Origin: Drosophila pseudoobscura
Taxonomy: Eukaryota; Arthropoda; Insecta; Diptera; Drosophilidae
Length of the DNA: 64,000 nucleotides
Assembly: GCF_009870125.1 (NCBI RefSeq)
Contig: NC_046683.1
Coordinates: 7,626,001 to 7,690,000 of the forward strand
Direction of reading: 5' to 3'
Within the stretch, counting starts at the first letter, position 1. Every line of letters begins with the position of its first letter. Of this stretch, positions 24,361 through 36,890 are shown one piece after another. The position numbers were made by a program, and so were the translations under genes. The notes beneath the pieces were generated by a model. The model did no database searches. It worked only from the letters and a program-made list of their open reading frames with translations, and was not told the origin of the DNA.

Positions 24361-27300
24361 TCAGGCATTTGATTCCTGCGAATTAGGGACCATCATAGTA
24401 CATCAGAACGGAGCATCCCCCGAGGCTACCTTCCCCTTGTACTCACCTTTAAATTATCAAAGTAATGCATGATCTGTTCGTAGTCCATATCGAGATCATC
24501 CAGACCCAGACGCTCACCGGGTGTCTCTGTATCATCGACGGTGGCCGAGAACATCGGATTTCCCACGACTGTGGCACGCTTAACGCGCGATGATTTTGTT
24601 GTTGGCACCGGCACCGGCACATGACTGATGGCACTGCCACTGACACTGGCAGACGATGGTAGCCGCATTATCTCATCGCTGCCATTCGAATTGGCCGCAT
24701 CCCCAGTGCTGCTAACCATGCTGTGGTTATCTATACAAAAAGAAATACTTAACATAAGAAAGGGTTTGGTTTTCCTCTCCCCTTTTGAAATGGTTTACCC
24801 TTGGCTTTCTGTACAGCTGCTGCCGCTGCTGCTGCTACTGCTGCTGCTTTGGTTACTCTCTTTGGTGTCAGCGAATCGAATTGAAATGCATTCTTCTGAT
24901 GTGGATTTGTGTACTCCACTAGCTTCTCAGCGTTGTGCAGTTCCTCGTGGTGCTGCTGCTGCTGCTGTTGCTTGATTTTATTGTGTGCCGCCTTGATGAT
25001 GGCACCTGCTGGCTCCTGGCTAAAATTGTGGCTATGGCTATGGCTATGACTGCGCTGATGTTGCGGACGTTCCAGTGGCTGCAGTTTATGTTGCTGTTGC
25101 TGTTTATTGGTGTTGTTATTATCGCTGGCATTGCTAAGGCCAGTGCTGCTGCCACTGCTGTTGTTGTTATTATTATTGTTGATGATGCTGCTGCTCTGCA
25201 AATGCTCCCGTTTATAGAGCTGACTGTGCCGTTTATTGGCCACCTCCTGGGATAACAGAAATCGCGATGAAATATTATGATTCGATGCCCACAAATCAGG
25301 TATTCTCTGTCCATCTTACCTTCACTGGAACTGGTGCCGGAGCTACTGCTGCTACTGCTGGTGGCTGGACGATCGGCAGACACGCTCTGGCCCCCACATT
25401 CCTATGCGGCGGTACTGGCGGTTTATAGTCCAGGGCTCCTCCAGGAAGCTCCTTACGCTCATTGGCCAAATAGCTAAAAAAAGGGAAAAGGTTTAGCGTG
25501 CTTGATCCAAAGAAGTGAAGAGTTCAAGCACTCACTGATCTGCATGCTGTTTATTCAAATTGGAGGCCGGCACAATATGCGTTTGCAGCTTGGGCTGCTG
25601 ATCAAAGGAGCTGACGCGACGTCCATTGTCGTAGTTGATGATCGGATTGCTAGTGATGCGCATGCGGGAATCTGCAGAGACAAATATCATTAGTTGAAGG
25701 AGCTAGGCACTCCACAGATACAGATCATACCGCGTGGATTCAAGTGTGTATTCGTTTCTGCCACCACCGACTGCCGATCAATGGTGGAGCGTCCCAGCCA
25801 GACCCAGTCATGGGCGTTTGTGGTGGACTCCTTGAGGCGTACATCGCGAAAACCACCGCCAGATATGCCCCCGCCACCGCCTCCGCCACTGCCCTTGCCC
25901 ATCGACAATGGATCCAGACCGGATTCAATCAATGCCGGTCGGAATTTGGAGGCATACACCACGCACGAGATCACAAACACAATGATGGCGAAGCAGAAGG
26001 CCGTTAGAAGGACATACATGCCCAGCTCCATGGAGGACATGGTGCCAGTGCCGCCCTTGCCGTTGAAGTGATTCTTATGCGAGGCCTGAATGCTGCTGCC
26101 GCGATGCTGTCGGGCCTGGACAGTGGGCTCATACTGCTGGCTAGAGTCCCGCAAAGGTATTCCAACTGCCGGAGGAAAAGAATGAATGAAATTTCGATTT
26201 GTTTTCAAAGGAAATCCGGCATGAAGACGCACCAATAATGTCCGCTAGGTCGCCTGCCGTTTGACGGAAATTCTTGCGCTCGCCACGGCCCACAGTTCCA
26301 TCGTTTTGTATGGCCTCCTGCTTGCTGACAATGTCCACATTGTTGAAGTCCACCTCAATGGAGGCCAAGGCACTGGCCAGCGGTGCCACATTCGATTTGT
26401 TCTGCTTGCCGGTGCCCAGAGTGCTCCTGCGCGTGCGGCACTCCTCGGAAAGCAGGAGTGTGACACGCAGCAGATTGCCATTGCCCTCGCCCACAGCAAT
26501 CACACGGGGATGGTGGGAGGCCAGCATGGGGGCAAAGGCCACCACCTCAGTATCGAGACTCTCCACCAGCAGGAAGTAGTCCTCCACAGCAATGTCCCTG
26601 TGCAAACGGGAAAACAATATGAGTTTGAATCCTCAATGGTGGGTCTTACTCCCTGTCGCATACCTCAAGGGGGTCTTGGAGCCGTCATTGAACTCCAGAT
26701 CGATGTCGAGCAGCCCCTCCTGATACTGGGCCGTCAGCTTGTGGGTGACCGAGGTCTCCGCCAGGTAGCCATTCTCGATGGTATTGTCCGGCGTGATCGT
26801 TAGCTGCAGCCCCGAAATCACGCGGACAATCAGCTTCGAGAGATTCACCTTGTCGCTGCCAACACGGATCTCCTTGGTGCCGATGACGCGGCCCGTGATG
26901 GGCGATAGAACCTGCACATCGGTGCGACCCATGGACTTGCCCTGCAGTATACGGCCCTTGAGCGAGGCAATCTTGGGATCGGCTACGCGTAGCAGTGGCT
27001 GCACGAGATCCGTGACCCGCAGACCCGTTCGCCGTGAGATGAAGTAACTGGTGCGTCCAGAGTTCTGTCTCGGGAGAAGGATAAGGATAAAGATGGCGTC
27101 AGGGATACAGTGGGCGGCCAGCACTCACCTGATCAACGGCCAGGAACTTGGCATAGACCTCCACGGGACTCTGCTGGTAGCGTGCCCGACAGATGGTCTT
27201 GTCTGCCCCAAGATTGTTGTAATAGTTGCTGCCATGCTGGCCCTGGCTTTGGCCCCACACATACGAGCGCTTCTTCCTGCGACGCGATTGTTTATTGTGT

Positions 27301-29330
27301 CTTAAAGGAAGAGAAAAGGATTAGCAGGAGCAGAAGCAGGAGGAGGAGCAAGATGATTAGTATAATACTCACAGATAATGATTATCATCCGTCACTTTCC
27401 AGCCCTTGATCTGGGACAAACGATAGTCTGATATGTAGACCTCCAGCGGGAATTCTGGCATCCAAACAATGAACTTTGCAATGCCCACATATGTGCCGTA
27501 TTTGACAATAACCGAGGCGTTCGAGGAGCCACGCTGCTCAGAGCCATCCACATAGACAGAGCTGCAGGAGGAGGAAACCTAGGGAACAGAAAATACGGAA
27601 ATCAATGAGAGAGTCTTGCTTTTAGCCCCCTTTGGATCCGAACCTTAATCACACTCTCATCCTCCGCATGGCAGGAACTCTGGAGCGTCACATCGGCCAC
27701 CTTGCCTGCCTGGGAGACAATGAACACCTTCATGGCCTGGGCCACCTGGCGTCCGGTTAGGACGGCCGTGTTCATCACCTCCCAGATCTTGGCCATTGGC
27801 AGCACTGCCTGGATGTCATCCTTGTTGATCTCCAGCTTGGCAATCAGTCGCTTCTTTGTGTCGTCTGTGGCAATCAGTTCGCTGGAGTCCTTGTCCTTGG
27901 GCGTGTCATAGACGTGGGTCACAGACCACACGATCTTGCCACCATCCACAATGTCGTTGGTGTCCTCGGCCACCTCCAGCAGCCACGAGAAGACCTCGAA
28001 CGATTCGTTGGTGAGATTCCCAGCCATGGCGGACTCCATGCTGGATTCCTGCTCCTTCCGGAAGGCCGTGACCCGTGCGGTGGTATGCTTGGGATTCTCC
28101 TTCTCAATCGATACGCTCCACTGGTCGGTGGAGGCGGTGGCTCCCATGATCCTTAGCCCAGCCTTGACCCGCGCCCGCACCGTGAAGGCGGCCACCCGCT
28201 GATCCACATACTGGTGCAGAAAGACGGGGACATGGAGCTTGGACATGGGATAGAGCGGGTGCTGGGGCAGTAGGAAGGTGACCGAGTCGTCGGCCCGCAG
28301 CTCCTTGAACGGCGTCTTGGCGGGCATCAGCGGCACCTGGGCGAATGTGGTAAGGGGCTGGATCTGTACTTTCGGCTCGCACTGCTCCGGATTGCGCAGC
28401 GGTGGCTCAAAGACGCTGTACGAGACCTGCGCATAGCGTTGCGGTACCTTGGGCGGCAGTGCTGGGGCGTTGTCCTTGCGCTGGGGCGCCGGAATCGCTG
28501 GCCACCAGCTGAGCGGCACCACCACTTCGGCCACACACACCCCATCCTCGCCCTCAGGCATGCAGCGGCCCTTCAGCGGCTGTTCTGTGCCCATGGCCAC
28601 GTGCAGCAGGACGCAGACCTTCTGGCGCTGCAGATGACCACCAGGATCGGCGCCAGCATGGAAGAGAACACGCAGCACGGGCGAGTCCTGCGATACGCTC
28701 GCCCTGACCAAATGCGCCGAGATATCCAGATGCATGTTCGGTTGCTGCAGCTCCAGCAGCGTGGCGGTGGAGTTCTGCAAGCGTTGGAGGAGTTCTCTCA
28801 TCAGTAAGATGATGCACTGCATCCCGTTCGGGTGTACTTACGCTCATGTAGTCTCCTCCTCCCTGGTTGTTGTTGTTGTTCTGGTTGTTGTTGTCCATTG
28901 TGTCCGGTACAATGTAGCGGGCCGGGACTGTCTGCTTGGTGGAGAATGGGCCATAGCTGGCGCGTATGGACACCGGCTGTGTGGTCTCCACCACCGTGAA
29001 GCGATCCAGCGAGAGCACCGAATCGTAGGAGGAGCGCGCCTTCAGTGGCGGCGATGACGATGTCTGCTGTATGTTTGCTATTTCCGGCGTCACAGGTGGT
29101 TGGCGGGCGTGCTTCAGGAAGAATCCGCTATCTGGTGCCTCAAAGTGCACCTCCACAGAGTCTATAGAGGGGCGAAGGGAGGCGGTTGATTATAGATAGA
29201 TAGGGGTATAAGGCAGGGTAGTGCGGCGGATAAGTGGGGCGGGGTGCACTACTAGTTCTAGAATTTCGAATTTCTGCTTAAACTTACATGCAATGGACAC
29301 CAGCATCGTTATCACCAGGCAGAACTTCAT
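24361..29330 (-). CDS. dtn: TMEM132-family single-pass membrane protein (detonator-like)
   Basis: Thirteen coding exons on the minus strand: 29330-29288, 29161-28842, 28774-27644, 27578-27373, 27300-27129, 27064-26664, 26597-26233, 26165-25731, 25671-25536, 25473-25320, 25246-24799, 24730-24447 and 24375-24361. All are GT-AG, and the join is 4110 nt (1369 residues). It starts with a signal peptide (MKFCLVITMLVSIAC). A long ectodomain carries the conserved TMEM132 blocks (for example SQIKGWKV, SVIVKYGTY). One transmembrane helix lies at about residues 930-953, and the cytoplasmic juxtamembrane motif AHDWVWLGR is a TMEM132 hallmark. The tail has Asn-, Gln-, Ala- and His/Ser-rich stretches. The family is thought to link cell adhesion to the actin cytoskeleton. 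D. melanogaster has one known member, detonator. The last exon has only four codons before TGA, and the frame continues open after it. Confidence 0.9.
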
Positions 29331-32265
29331 GATGATGATGGGATGTGCAGGAGGCGGCCTCCTATTTCAGTTTTCAGTTTTCAATTTCCAATTGATTTTA
29401 CCCCGAGATCCGATTCCGATTCCGCTACCGCGATGTACGTACTTGTATTTGTGTAATTCGTTTATTATCTATTTGTATGCCCGGTATACTCAAAGAGTGT
29501 AGGGATATTTTTTTTGTATTTTTCTACTACGCCACAGCCCCTACGGCCATTCACAATTGTTTTTTTTTTGTATTACCGTTACAAGTGTTGATTGGAGGAA
29601 AAAAATGTTTTCTTTTATTTATTTTTTTTGGTATATTCCACTCCCGGTCGACGGGGTGGGGGGCGGGTTTTAGTTGAAACGGGGCGGGGATTCTTGCCAA
29701 TTATCGAGCACTTTTCGTTGTTGTCCCTACTACCACTTCTCGGTCGTTGTTTTGTCCTTTTTCGCTCTGCCAGCAATGAAATCCACAGCACATCCTTTAT
29801 TGATTCTTTCAGTGTGCTACACACACACACATGCAGATGCCCGCACTGCCATAGTAGCCTGGCTGGGTCGCACACAGCACACACACATGCACACAGCCTA
29901 CACACCTACACACGAGCTCTCACGCACTCACGCACACCACTTTATACAGTTACTCTGTAGTATAGACACATCTTCGTAGCACGGAAATCTTTGGTTTCCT
30001 TTTTGTGGAGCTGGGGAGCACAAAGTGTGTGTATGGTGGCCTTCGCTGGGGCCTATGCACTTCTGGGAATCCTGTACTTTCCGAAATACATGTAGTCACT
30101 GGCCTTAGCACTGTTCAATTAACGCTTTAATACATCGTTTTTCTTGGTTGGGTTTTATTTTTTAACACAAATATCGAACATTTCCAAACACCTTCGACCA
30201 GTTTGCAGTGTGCTTGTGTGGGTGGGGGGTGGGAAAATTGTGCAGTGTAGTGGTGGGAAAACATCGATGTGAACATCGATGTTTTTTTTTCCCAAAATCA
30301 TCGGGAACAGGATTCGAATGCCATTGCAGATAGTATTAACATATATGGGGTAGACCGAAAAAATTCCTATTCATTGGATAAATAGGTGCATAAATTTGGG
30401 AAATATAAAAGGAAAGGAAAACTCGTAATTTCTATCTTCAACATACTCCCGCGAAAATCGCGCTTTAAACGCATGTTTTGGTATTTCTTTTGGAGTTTTG
30501 GTATTTTAACGGAAACATCGGCTAAAACGCGCAAGTCGCACAAAAATATCGACCTTATCGATAAAGTGTACATCCTTAATACATTTGTCGTCTTCATGTA
30601 AATAAAAGACTTTCAGGTAGTTTGACGTCGAAAAGTTTATTTCTAAAAGTATATTTAAGAACAAAGGCTATAGAAACATCCACACGAAGGTTTTTTAAAA
30701 TGCATTCATGTCCTTGTCACTTTCAAACATTTCCACTTTGGCGCACACTTTAGTCGATAAAACGATCGATAAGTGCTCTCCCCTGCGACGAAAAAATGAG
30801 TCGTAATTTGAATGGGCTATAAAAAGGGGTATGGACAACCGGCGAAAACAACCAAGGCAAATTGCAAGATTCGTACAAACCCTCACCTCACCGATTTTTT
30901 CTTCAAGGTATATTGGGCAAGTAGGGTGGATTTCACCTGGCATGCGTGGCATTTTCTGGGCCTTTTGCCCATTGTCCACACCCTCTTTTTCCTTCCGTTA
31001 TGTAGCAAATCTGTAGTAACCGTGTATAGTGTAGAATTTGTTTTCATAAAAAAAGACGCAAGAGCTGCCGCTTGAAAAAATCAAATCGCCAGCCAAAGAA
31101 AGGTGAAAATTGAACCAAAACAGCCCCACGTCGCACCTCTGAAGCCCCCAAGCCCGCAACAAACAAAAAAGGCAGAACGAAAGAGTGCAGCTTAAAACCG
31201 ACCTGTGCAAAGAACTGAAAAGTATTAACCAGACAGGATAGCAGCTGTGAGTATTAACCAAAAATAAAGGCATTAAACCGCGAAACGACAGCTACACAAA
31301 GGGTGCTACGCGCTACTCTCCCCCCGAAAAGGGCGTGTGTATGAGTCAGAGTCGGCAGAGGCCGTGTCTCAAAAGAAAACAATCATTTGTCATGACTCTT
31401 TGCATATGTATGTGTGGGCTTTAGCATCGAAATTGATAAATCAGCTTTGCTGATCAGATGGTGCTCTCTGCCATTTTGAACAAATTTTCAAGTGGCACCA
31501 AAAACGCCAACAAGTCAGCCCCCAAGAGGCAGATCTTGGCGACGGCTTCAGCTGCTGTCTGTTTTTGTGCCTTTTTTAGGCATTTAATTGAACTGTGGAT
31601 GCAGCTGTGTTGAAGTGTGAGTGTGTGCCTGAGAATGTTTTCATTGAGCCATATTTGTTGTTGCTTGAAATACCCTTGCGGAAAACAGTATTATTATGTT
31701 GACAGAATTTTTGTAACGCATCGAAAGAAGCATATCAAAAATCATTAGTTTGGACATGCTACTTTCTGATGATTTTGCAGTCTTGTCGTTTCAAGTAAAC
31801 CATTTAAATTAGTTATCCCACATACTGAGCGATCGATTTGAAAGAGTATCAAAAGCTTCGCCTCCCGAAGCTTGTTTTCTCGCTCTCTTTCTGAAAACCG
31901 CAGTTCAACAGCATTGATAAACACTCACACACGGACACACGGGAACATACACACTGCTGCTATCTCGCTCTTTTACGTTGACGTTGCTAGTTTTCGCCGT
32001 TTGCGCGAGTGACTCAGGGTATGATATTATCAGGGTATGTGTGTTTGAGTGAGTGTTGACACAGTTTGGGGGAGCACGACGACGAAAAATCAGCTTCATC
32101 GGAATTTGTCGGGCTGCAATATGTCTATATATAGCAATAAAACACGCACACACACACACACATACTATATTCACTCCACATTAATGGAATCTCCTCTGAC
32201 TCGGTTAGGTCCACGCCACACATCACCGCATCACACACAGAGAGAGATCCACTCCACCAACAACG
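29331..32265. other. Divergent upstream region of dtn (-) and sqh (+)
   Basis: This is non-coding DNA between two divergent start codons. The left part is likely the 5' UTR and promoter of the TMEM132-family gene. The right part holds sqh promoter and 5' UTR. A possible non-coding sqh exon could end at the GCT|GTGAGT donor near 31246, and an acceptor after a pyrimidine stretch lies at about 31903. These are guesses from splice-like sequence only. Short open frames at 30.4-30.6 kb on both strands look random. CA-rich tracts occur at 29820-29940 and 32148-32162. Confidence 0.45.
30556..30563. promoter_or_regulatory. DRE-like core element TATCGATA
   Basis: A perfect TATCGATA palindrome, the core of the DREF-bound DRE found in many housekeeping-type fly promoters, lies between dtn and sqh. 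A second partial copy (ATCGATA) is at 30765-30771. They could mark a TATA-less promoter for a sqh transcript. No start site can be read directly. Confidence 0.4.
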
Positions 32266-32851
32266 ATGTCATCACGCAAAACCGCCGGTCGCCGTGCCAC
32301 CACCAAGAAGCGCGCCCAGCGCGCCACCTCCAATGTCTTTGCAATGTTCGATCAGGCCCAGATCGCCGAATTCAAGGAGGCCTTCAACATGATCGACCAG
32401 AATCGCGATGGCTTCGTGGAGAAGGAGGATCTGCACGATATGCTTGCCTCGCTGGGCAAGAACCCCACCGATGACTACTTGGATGGGATGATGAACGAGG
32501 CACCCGGACCGATCAACTTCACCATGTTCCTCACTCTGTTCGGTGAACGGCTGCAGGGCACCGATCCCGAGGATGTGATCAAGAATGCCTTTGGCTGCTT
32601 CGACGAGGAGAACATGGGTGTTCTGCCCGAGGATAGGCTGCGCGAGCTGCTCACCACAATGGGCGATCGATTCACAGACGAAGATGTATGTACCCTGCTC
32701 CCCTCTCTGTATAATCGTGTCATTTTAATCTATGGTTCTCCCACAGGTGGACGAGATGTATCGGGAGGCGCCGATCAAGAATGGGCTGTTCGATTACCTC
32801 GAGTTCACGCGCATACTCAAGCACGGTGCCAAGGACAAGGATGAGCAGTAA
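32266..32851 (+). CDS. sqh: Non-muscle myosin II regulatory light chain (spaghetti squash)
   Basis: Two coding exons, 32266-32685 and 32747-32851, are joined by a 61-bp GT-AG intron and encode 174 residues, the expected length for Sqh. The basic N-terminus reads [12 protein letters not shown]. The adjacent Thr-Ser (residues 21-22 here, T20/S21 after Met removal) are the activating phosphorylation sites for ROCK and MLCK. EF-hand 1 is intact ([17 protein letters not shown]), with degenerate later EF-hands as usual. The protein binds the IQ motif of Zipper heavy chain and, when phosphorylated, activates actomyosin contraction in cytokinesis and morphogenesis. The ATG context CAACG-ATG and the match to the conserved N-terminus fix the start. 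A CDS-internal intron just after DEDV is in keeping with the ortholog. Identification is secure. Confidence 0.97.
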
Positions 32852-34051
32852 ATCCAGATACGCCACCAGCCAAGCGGCGTGCACCCAAGCTGCCTCTCCA
32901 ATCCACTCCACTCCACTTCTCCACTCCAGCATGGAGCCTGTCCAAAATTATCCAAATCCATTAAGAGTTTCATTTAACTTTATTTCCTTTTTTTTTGTTT
33001 TTGTTTGTTCTCGCGCTCTTGGTGTCCTTCGATTCCTGTACTTAACTGTGCATTTAAATTAAACAACAAAAAACAAAAAAAAAAATGAACTTAAAAATAC
33101 GAAGAACTAGAGAAAAACCAGCAAATGTTATGTACGATATTTTAGTGTGTGCGAAGAAGAGCCTGAGATAACAACCAACGCCGTTTCCCCCAAGTTTTCA
33201 TAAGTATTAACTCATTGAATATACATATACATATTACCTATATACAAATACATACTTATATACAAGAATGTGTGGCAATAAACCCAACGTTTGTTTTCCT
33301 AACGCACTCGCGCACTTTATCTACCCAGAGACAGGCCAGACAAGACCACACGCCCACGAATCGTTCAGTCCCGTCGTCACCATTTAGCCACTTGTTCAAA
33401 CAGTAGCCCCAACATTGTGTTTCACCAACTTGTTATTTGATTAAAATCTAGTAACTATTATACGTGTCGCCCCCCCGATATAGCTGCACGAAATTCGGCA
33501 ACAGATTATGTATGCATAAACTTATATGAAGATGGAATTGTAGAAGCTTTTTGAAGAGAATTGTTCGGATTGGATAAGGAACCACTGTCTAGAGAGAAAA
33601 CATAAACAGATATGCAAATATATAGAAATTAGGATAAAGAACGCTTAGATGTACAACCATTTATCAAAGTCATGCACGTGGAATGTATGTTGCTTTTGTA
33701 GTACATATTTAAGTATTCCAGTATCCTCCAGAAAGTACTCCCGACAAGTCTCCTTCATATTCAAAAGAAGTTGCAATATATTTTTAGAAAATTTTATTAT
33801 TTTAAAATATTCAGTTATTCAAAACGGCATTCACATTCTGTCTGGGATTGTGTGACAACGAGGGGGTGGGGCGGGAATATACAAATTTATCAAGATGCAA
33901 CTATAAGCTAAGCGTATTCAGATATTAAAATATGTAAATTCTATGTACATTCAAAGCATTAGGACTAAACAAATATCTAGTAATGGCCTCTGCAGCAGCA
34001 TCCAATGCGTACAAGTGTGTAGACTGATTGGGGGATCAGTGGATTGGTGGC
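32852..34051. other. Convergent 3' UTRs of sqh and Efr
   Basis: This is AT-rich non-coding sequence. sqh 3' UTR occupies the left part, with AATAAA at 33277-33282. Minus-strand AATAAA (TTTATT at 33793-33798) lies 250 bases past the Efr stop. I see no other gene. Confidence 0.6.
33277..33282 (+). terminator. Polyadenylation signal of sqh
   Basis: This is the AATAAA hexamer 426 bases after the sqh stop codon, before the convergent Efr gene. It is the best candidate for its cleavage signal. Confidence 0.5.
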
Positions 34052-35104
34052 TTAGTCCACCTTCTTTGGCTGGGGCGCGGTGTCGAAGCGACGCTTTGAT
34101 CTCGCCTGGTAGGCATCCTTGAGCTGATTGATCACATTGGCGAACAGTATGGTTCCGAAGAAGACCAGAATGGTGCCGATCCAGTGGTTGGCCGTGAATG
34201 GGTTGCGGAAATACAGAATGGAGAACAGAAGGGAGACAAACTTGCGCAGCGTCACCACCAGGGTGACGGTGAGCGAGGCACACTCGGTGGTCAGCACGTA
34301 GACGGCGCTGATGCAGACATACTGCGTCACAACATTGCAGAGCAGGTAGAAGAGCATCAGCGGGAACTTCCAGTTGAGGCCCAGGGCGCTCAGGACGGGG
34401 ACAGCCACCGCCTCCGAGGCGACGGCTATGTTCAGGTGCTGCACAATGTTGCCGGCCATGAAGAGGAATCCGGGCAGCGGCAGCATGTGGGTGAAGAAGA
34501 GCGCCTCGCTGGGATGCTTGCCGTAGCGCTTGTAGATCACCTCCTGGTAGATGCCCATGTAGGCGGTCACGAGGAGGGCGATCGTCAGCAGGGCAATCCC
34601 CACCGACCACCAGAAGAAGTCCGAGTATGAGGTGTCCACCCTCAGCGTATGGTGTGTGTTGTCCTTCACATCGCCGCTGGACACCAAAGTGCAGAGCACA
34701 ATGCCCGCCGTGATCATGGCCACGGAGCTGTACTGCCGCAGGTTGTAGCGCTTCTTTAGCAGTATGATGCCCATGATCATGTTGGCCATCAGCGAACCAC
34801 TGCGGAAGATCATGTGCAGCGGCATCGGTATGTTGAAGTTGAAGGCATAGTTGTTGCACACGTTCGCCCCGAAGAAGAGCAGCACTAGGATCACATAGTC
34901 CTTGAGAGCGATCTTCGGCTTCACCGTGAAGAACTTCGATGTGAATATCAGGCCCTCCAGCGCAATGAACAGGAACTGCGAGAACGTGATCAGGTTGCCT
35001 GCCCCCGGATCTATCTGGATAATCAGCTCCAGGAAGACCACATTGCTGCAGCAGCCGATGAACACGAAGAGCATGCCCAGCAGGGCTTTCATGTTGAAGG
35101 CCAT
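34052..35104 (-). CDS. Efr: SLC35B4-type nucleotide-sugar transporter (Efr)
   Basis: A single uninterrupted 350-codon frame whose hydrophobic pattern shows about ten transmembrane helices. It matches the SLC35B4/Efr family (start MAFNMKALLGMLFVFIGCC, late motif TVTLVVTLRKFVSLL). Efr moves GDP-fucose, UDP-GlcNAc and UDP-xylose into the ER/Golgi lumen, supporting Notch O-fucosylation. The C-terminus ends KKVD, which fits a KKXX dilysine ER-retrieval signal. A good acceptor (TTGCAG) lies at 35109, only four bases before the ATG, so the 5' UTR is probably spliced. A matching donor (AG|GTAAGT) on the minus strand is near 35806. The coding part has no intron. Identification is strong. Confidence 0.93.
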   Translation of the reverse strand: MAFNMKALLGMLFVFIGCCSNVVFLELIIQIDPGAGNLITFSQFLFIALEGLIFTSKFFTVKPKIALKDYVILVLLFFGANVCNNYAFNFNIPMPLHMIFRSGSLMANMIMGIILLKKRYNLRQYSSVAMITAGIVLCTLVSSGDVKDNTHHTLRVDTSYSDFFWWSVGIALLTIALLVTAYMGIYQEVIYKRYGKHPSEALFFTHMLPLPGFLFMAGNIVQHLNIAVASEAVAVPVLSALGLNWKFPLMLFYLLCNVVTQYVCISAVYVLTTECASLTVTLVVTLRKFVSLLFSILYFRNPFTANHWIGTILVFFGTILFANVINQLKDAYQARSKRRFDTAPQPKKVD

Positions 35105-36890
35105 ATCTCTGCAATTGTCAAAGGAGGGGTATATTAGATTTGTGGTGAAATTGTACGTGTATCACACCCAGAAGGAAGTGTTTCCGACCCCAACAGCCGA
35201 GTCGATATACCCATGTCGGTCTGTCCATCTCAGAGACTATAAGGGCTAGAGCAACCACATTTTGTATAAAGACTTCTGTGCTATCATGCATTTAGCTTTA
35301 ATTTCAAAAACTTCGAGCAACGCTGAACACCTATAAATTCCCCAGTCTGTGGAGCATTTGTTTTAGTATGCCGGGATCCTATCCTTTTCCTATGCTGCCG
35401 ACTTTTGCTCTCTGCTTTATTCTCCTGCCCACATTATGATATACTAAAGATTTGCGTTGTTGCAGAGAGTATGATGATGACAACTTTAAAGCCTCTCTCC
35501 GTCTGAAAGTCGTTTGCAGATCGGCATATATGATCGACCAGAACGATGGATGAAATGAAGACCCTTGTTCCCCCTATGCTAATGGATTAAGAGGTATATT
35601 AACAGTCTCCACTAGAGACTTAACTGATAGTCTAGTGATAGGGAGAAGGAGAGGAGACTCCCAGACGGCGTAGCCTTCAAGGGGAGCGAGTGCGCTCTCA
35701 GCGTTAGTCGGCAGATTTGGTGAGCGACAATAATTGTCACGTTGCCGATAAAGCTAACGTGCTCTCGCGGAGCCTCAGGCTTTGGATGATTAAATGAAAC
35801 ACTTACCTACCTATCACTGTATTGATGCCGTAGGAAATGCTAGTTAGTCCGGTTGCTATTCGCTTGAAACAGATTTTGGACGAGGTTTCGTGCGTTCAGT
35901 TCTGAATGTAGGAACTTTAAGATTGATTATATCAGTTGGTGGGTATGTAAATATATTATAACATGCAAACAAGCTCTCCGACATACACACACACACATGC
36001 ACACAGGCATTAAGACACTCATGCACTCATGGTGGGAGAGGGAGACCCACCTGGTTAATAACAATTGAGGCGCTCCCACTTACTCTCGCGCCACACACAA
36101 ACAAAAGTGTTCTTGGAACTGGCGCGCGACCTTCACAATTCTGCTTCTGTTGCTGCTGACTATGGCTGCTGTTCGCGACTGCTGGCAGAACACATTTGAA
36201 CTAATAAGTTATAGCTTATAGATAGGGGAAAAGGGGCGCCCAAATAGCCGCCAACAATAACTATCGAAATCTGTTTGATTTTCTTGTTTTTGTTTCAAGA
36301 AAAAACAGCTGAAGTACGTACAGAGTGACCAGCGTGGCAAAGACTGAAGATTACCCAAAAAAGCTCAATGCGATGGGGCTTTAAGCTCTGCTTCTTTCGA
36401 TAAGCGATAAGCTATCGATCGAGTGGCGCGTTAGGAATTCAAATGTTGAATGAAATAAAAGCTTTGTTTTATTTGTGGTTTATTTTTAGAAATACCCTAT
36501 CGGTGTTATTAAAAATGGACAAAAAGCAAATAATGGTGGGTTTTATGTTGGAGCTTATTTGAAGAAAGGATTTGTTTTATGTTTTTATATTATGTTATTG
36601 CACTCCTATTAGCAGTCTTTGGTATTAGTATTATTTAGTAGTATTTATTTCCACCAAAATGAAAGCATAAACCTTGTATAAGTTATCAAAACCGGCTAAC
36701 GTTCGGTTTACGATGCTTGGAGATAGCTGGGATTCGCAATATCAGGAGATATAATCTGTCAAAGACGCAATTGTTGCCCTAATTTAAGAGTATAACAATT
36801 ATCTGTGGTGCCATTAACAAACCTTTACCTTATCGAGGTCTCTGGCCGGCCGTGCACTTGACAGGCCCCAAGTAGTCTTCGTGGCCAGCC
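35105..36890. other. Divergent promoter region of Efr (-) and vanin copy 1 (+)
   Basis: The Efr 5' UTR intron probably runs from 35109 to about 35806, followed by an untranslated first exon. Near 36326-36335 the minus strand reads TGGTCACTCTG, one mismatch from the fly core-promoter Motif 1, and TATCGATC near 36412 is DRE-like; together they suggest an Efr start site around 36.3 kb. On the right, AGATAA-type GATA sites (36799-36804 and 36829-36835, minus orientation) precede vanin copy 1. There are no coding exons. Confidence 0.5.

Noticed and set aside
25320-25473. Possible frameshift in the TMEM132-family gene, because a Ser-rich frame is also open here
   Set aside because: The frame giving PPVPPHRNVG joins both neighbouring exons in the correct phase. 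The Ser-rich frame meets a stop at each side.
30367-30601. Overlapping short open frames on both strands between dtn and sqh
   Set aside because: They are of similar length on both strands with no protein-like pattern, and the region looks regulatory.
33951-35114. 387-codon minus-strand frame overlapping Efr in another frame
   Set aside because: The Efr frame has the conserved transmembrane protein. This one is Gln/Arg/His-rich nonsense.
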